64,000 bases of DNA from Gemmobacter caeni (GTDB taxonomy: Bacteria; Pseudomonadota; Alphaproteobacteria; Rhodobacterales; Rhodobacteraceae): positions 124,001-188,000 of the forward strand of contig NZ_QBKP01000007.1 of NCBI RefSeq assembly GCF_003054195.1, read 5' to 3'. The notes under the pieces are model-generated. The model was not told where the DNA came from and made no database searches. It worked only from the letters and a program-made list of their open reading frames with translations. Positions within the stretch are counted from its first letter, which is position 1, and each line of letters begins with the position of its first letter. The position numbers and the translations under genes are program-made. This document shows, in pieces, positions 63,656 through 64,000 of this stretch.

Positions 63656-64000
63656 GCCGCGTGCCAGTCGGTTTCGATCTGCGCTTTGAACAGCAGCACC
63701 TCAAGCTCATGCGTCTTGCGGGTGCGCATCCAGCGGTCGTCATCCATCCAGCCTGCGCGCCAGGTCGTCATCGCGACGAGGCAGGCGCCCGCAGGCAACC
63801 CCCAATCAGGCCCGGGCGTCACGCGGATAGAGACCCGCGGCACCCGCGCACCCGCCGCGCCAAGGTGAAAGTCGATCAGCCCCAGATCGGGATGCGGTCG
63901 GATTTCCACCGCCGCCTCCGACCCGTCGAAGAGCGATACCCCGCGCCAGAGGCCGGGTTCGGCCTCCGGCTGCAAATCCATCGACCCCAGTGCCCAACGG
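63652..64000 (-). CDS. Unknown protein, partial (start lies beyond the right edge)
   Basis: The C-terminal 115 codons are visible. The protein is soluble and tryptophan-rich (P-G-L-W-R-G-V-S-L-F-D, T-T-W-R-A-G-W-M-D-D-D-R-W) and ends K-A-Q-I-E-T-D-W-H-A-A. The frame stays open to the window edge, so an internal ATG near 63981 is not necessarily the start. I cannot name a family. It is translationally coupled to the DUF1445 gene. Confidence 0.7.
   Translation of the reverse strand, partial: RWALGSMDLQPEAEPGLWRGVSLFDGSEAAVEIRPHPDLGLIDFHLGAAGARVPRVSIRVTPGPDWGLPAGACLVAMTTWRAGWMDDDRWMRTRKTHELEVLLFKAQIETDWHAA

Overview
The window is about 64 kb of GC-rich DNA with alphaproteobacterial gene content, most like Paracoccus or a related Rhodobacteraceae genus. 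The pointers are a repABC replication/partition cassette, a glpDSTPQUVK glycerol-uptake operon of the rhizobial/rhodobacterial type, a fused alpha/beta 2-oxoacid dehydrogenase E1, and dense operons with ATGA and TGATG overlaps. The repABC cassette near 36-39.5 kb makes this part of an extrachromosomal replicon (plasmid or chromid). I found no rRNA, tRNA, insertion sequence or CRISPR array.

Layout. (1) 1-0.2 kb: the 5' end of a leftward kdp potassium-ATPase operon, with kdpF preceded by a second tiny membrane-protein gene. (2) 0.3-3.8 kb: a decaying segment with a BenE-like remnant, a threonine synthase pseudogene and a small unknown gene, then an intact aldehyde dehydrogenase and homoserine dehydrogenase-like gene. 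(3) 4.1-11.5 kb: a probable hydantoin/N-methylhydantoin catabolic operon (cysteine hydrolase, HyuA, HyuB, NCS1 permease), with a divergent LysR gene and a perfect inverted repeat between them. (4) 11.6-15.5 kb: 2-oxoacid dehydrogenase E1 and E2 with a divergent Lrp/AsnC regulator. (5) 15.5-35.6 kb: a complete hydroxamate-type siderophore island. It holds a TonB receptor, binding protein, two FecCD permeases and ATPase for uptake; an ECF sigma factor; N-monooxygenase, N-acyltransferase, MbtH and a one-module NRPS for synthesis; an esterase for iron release; a cystathionine-lyase-like enzyme of unclear role; and MATE and MacAB-type exporters. (6) 35.6-39.5 kb: repABC with DnaA-box-like sites, a predicted antisense counter-transcript, a candidate oriV and two palindromes bracketing repC. 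(7) 39.8-49.1 kb: glycerol catabolism and uptake. (8) 49.2-55.6 kb: the least familiar part, with an atypical alpha-oxoamine synthase, a SARP/BTAD regulator, and a divergent YcaO-like / animal-type haem peroxidase / unknown-protein operon. (9) 55.7-61.1 kb: a two-component system whose NtrC-type regulator lacks a normal GAFTGA loop, followed by two identical-architecture palindromes 42 bp apart and an OFA-family MFS transporter. (10) 61.1-64 kb: a leftward operon with a kynureninase-like enzyme, an amino-acid ABC permease, a DUF1445 hydro-lyase-like protein and a partial unknown gene.

The segments look like separate metabolic cassettes gathered on an accessory replicon. The two best leads for something undescribed are the SARP-YcaO-peroxidase-oxoamine synthase neighbourhood and the GAFTGA-less two-component system with its paired operators. 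All functional calls come from reading protein motifs by eye, without database searches.
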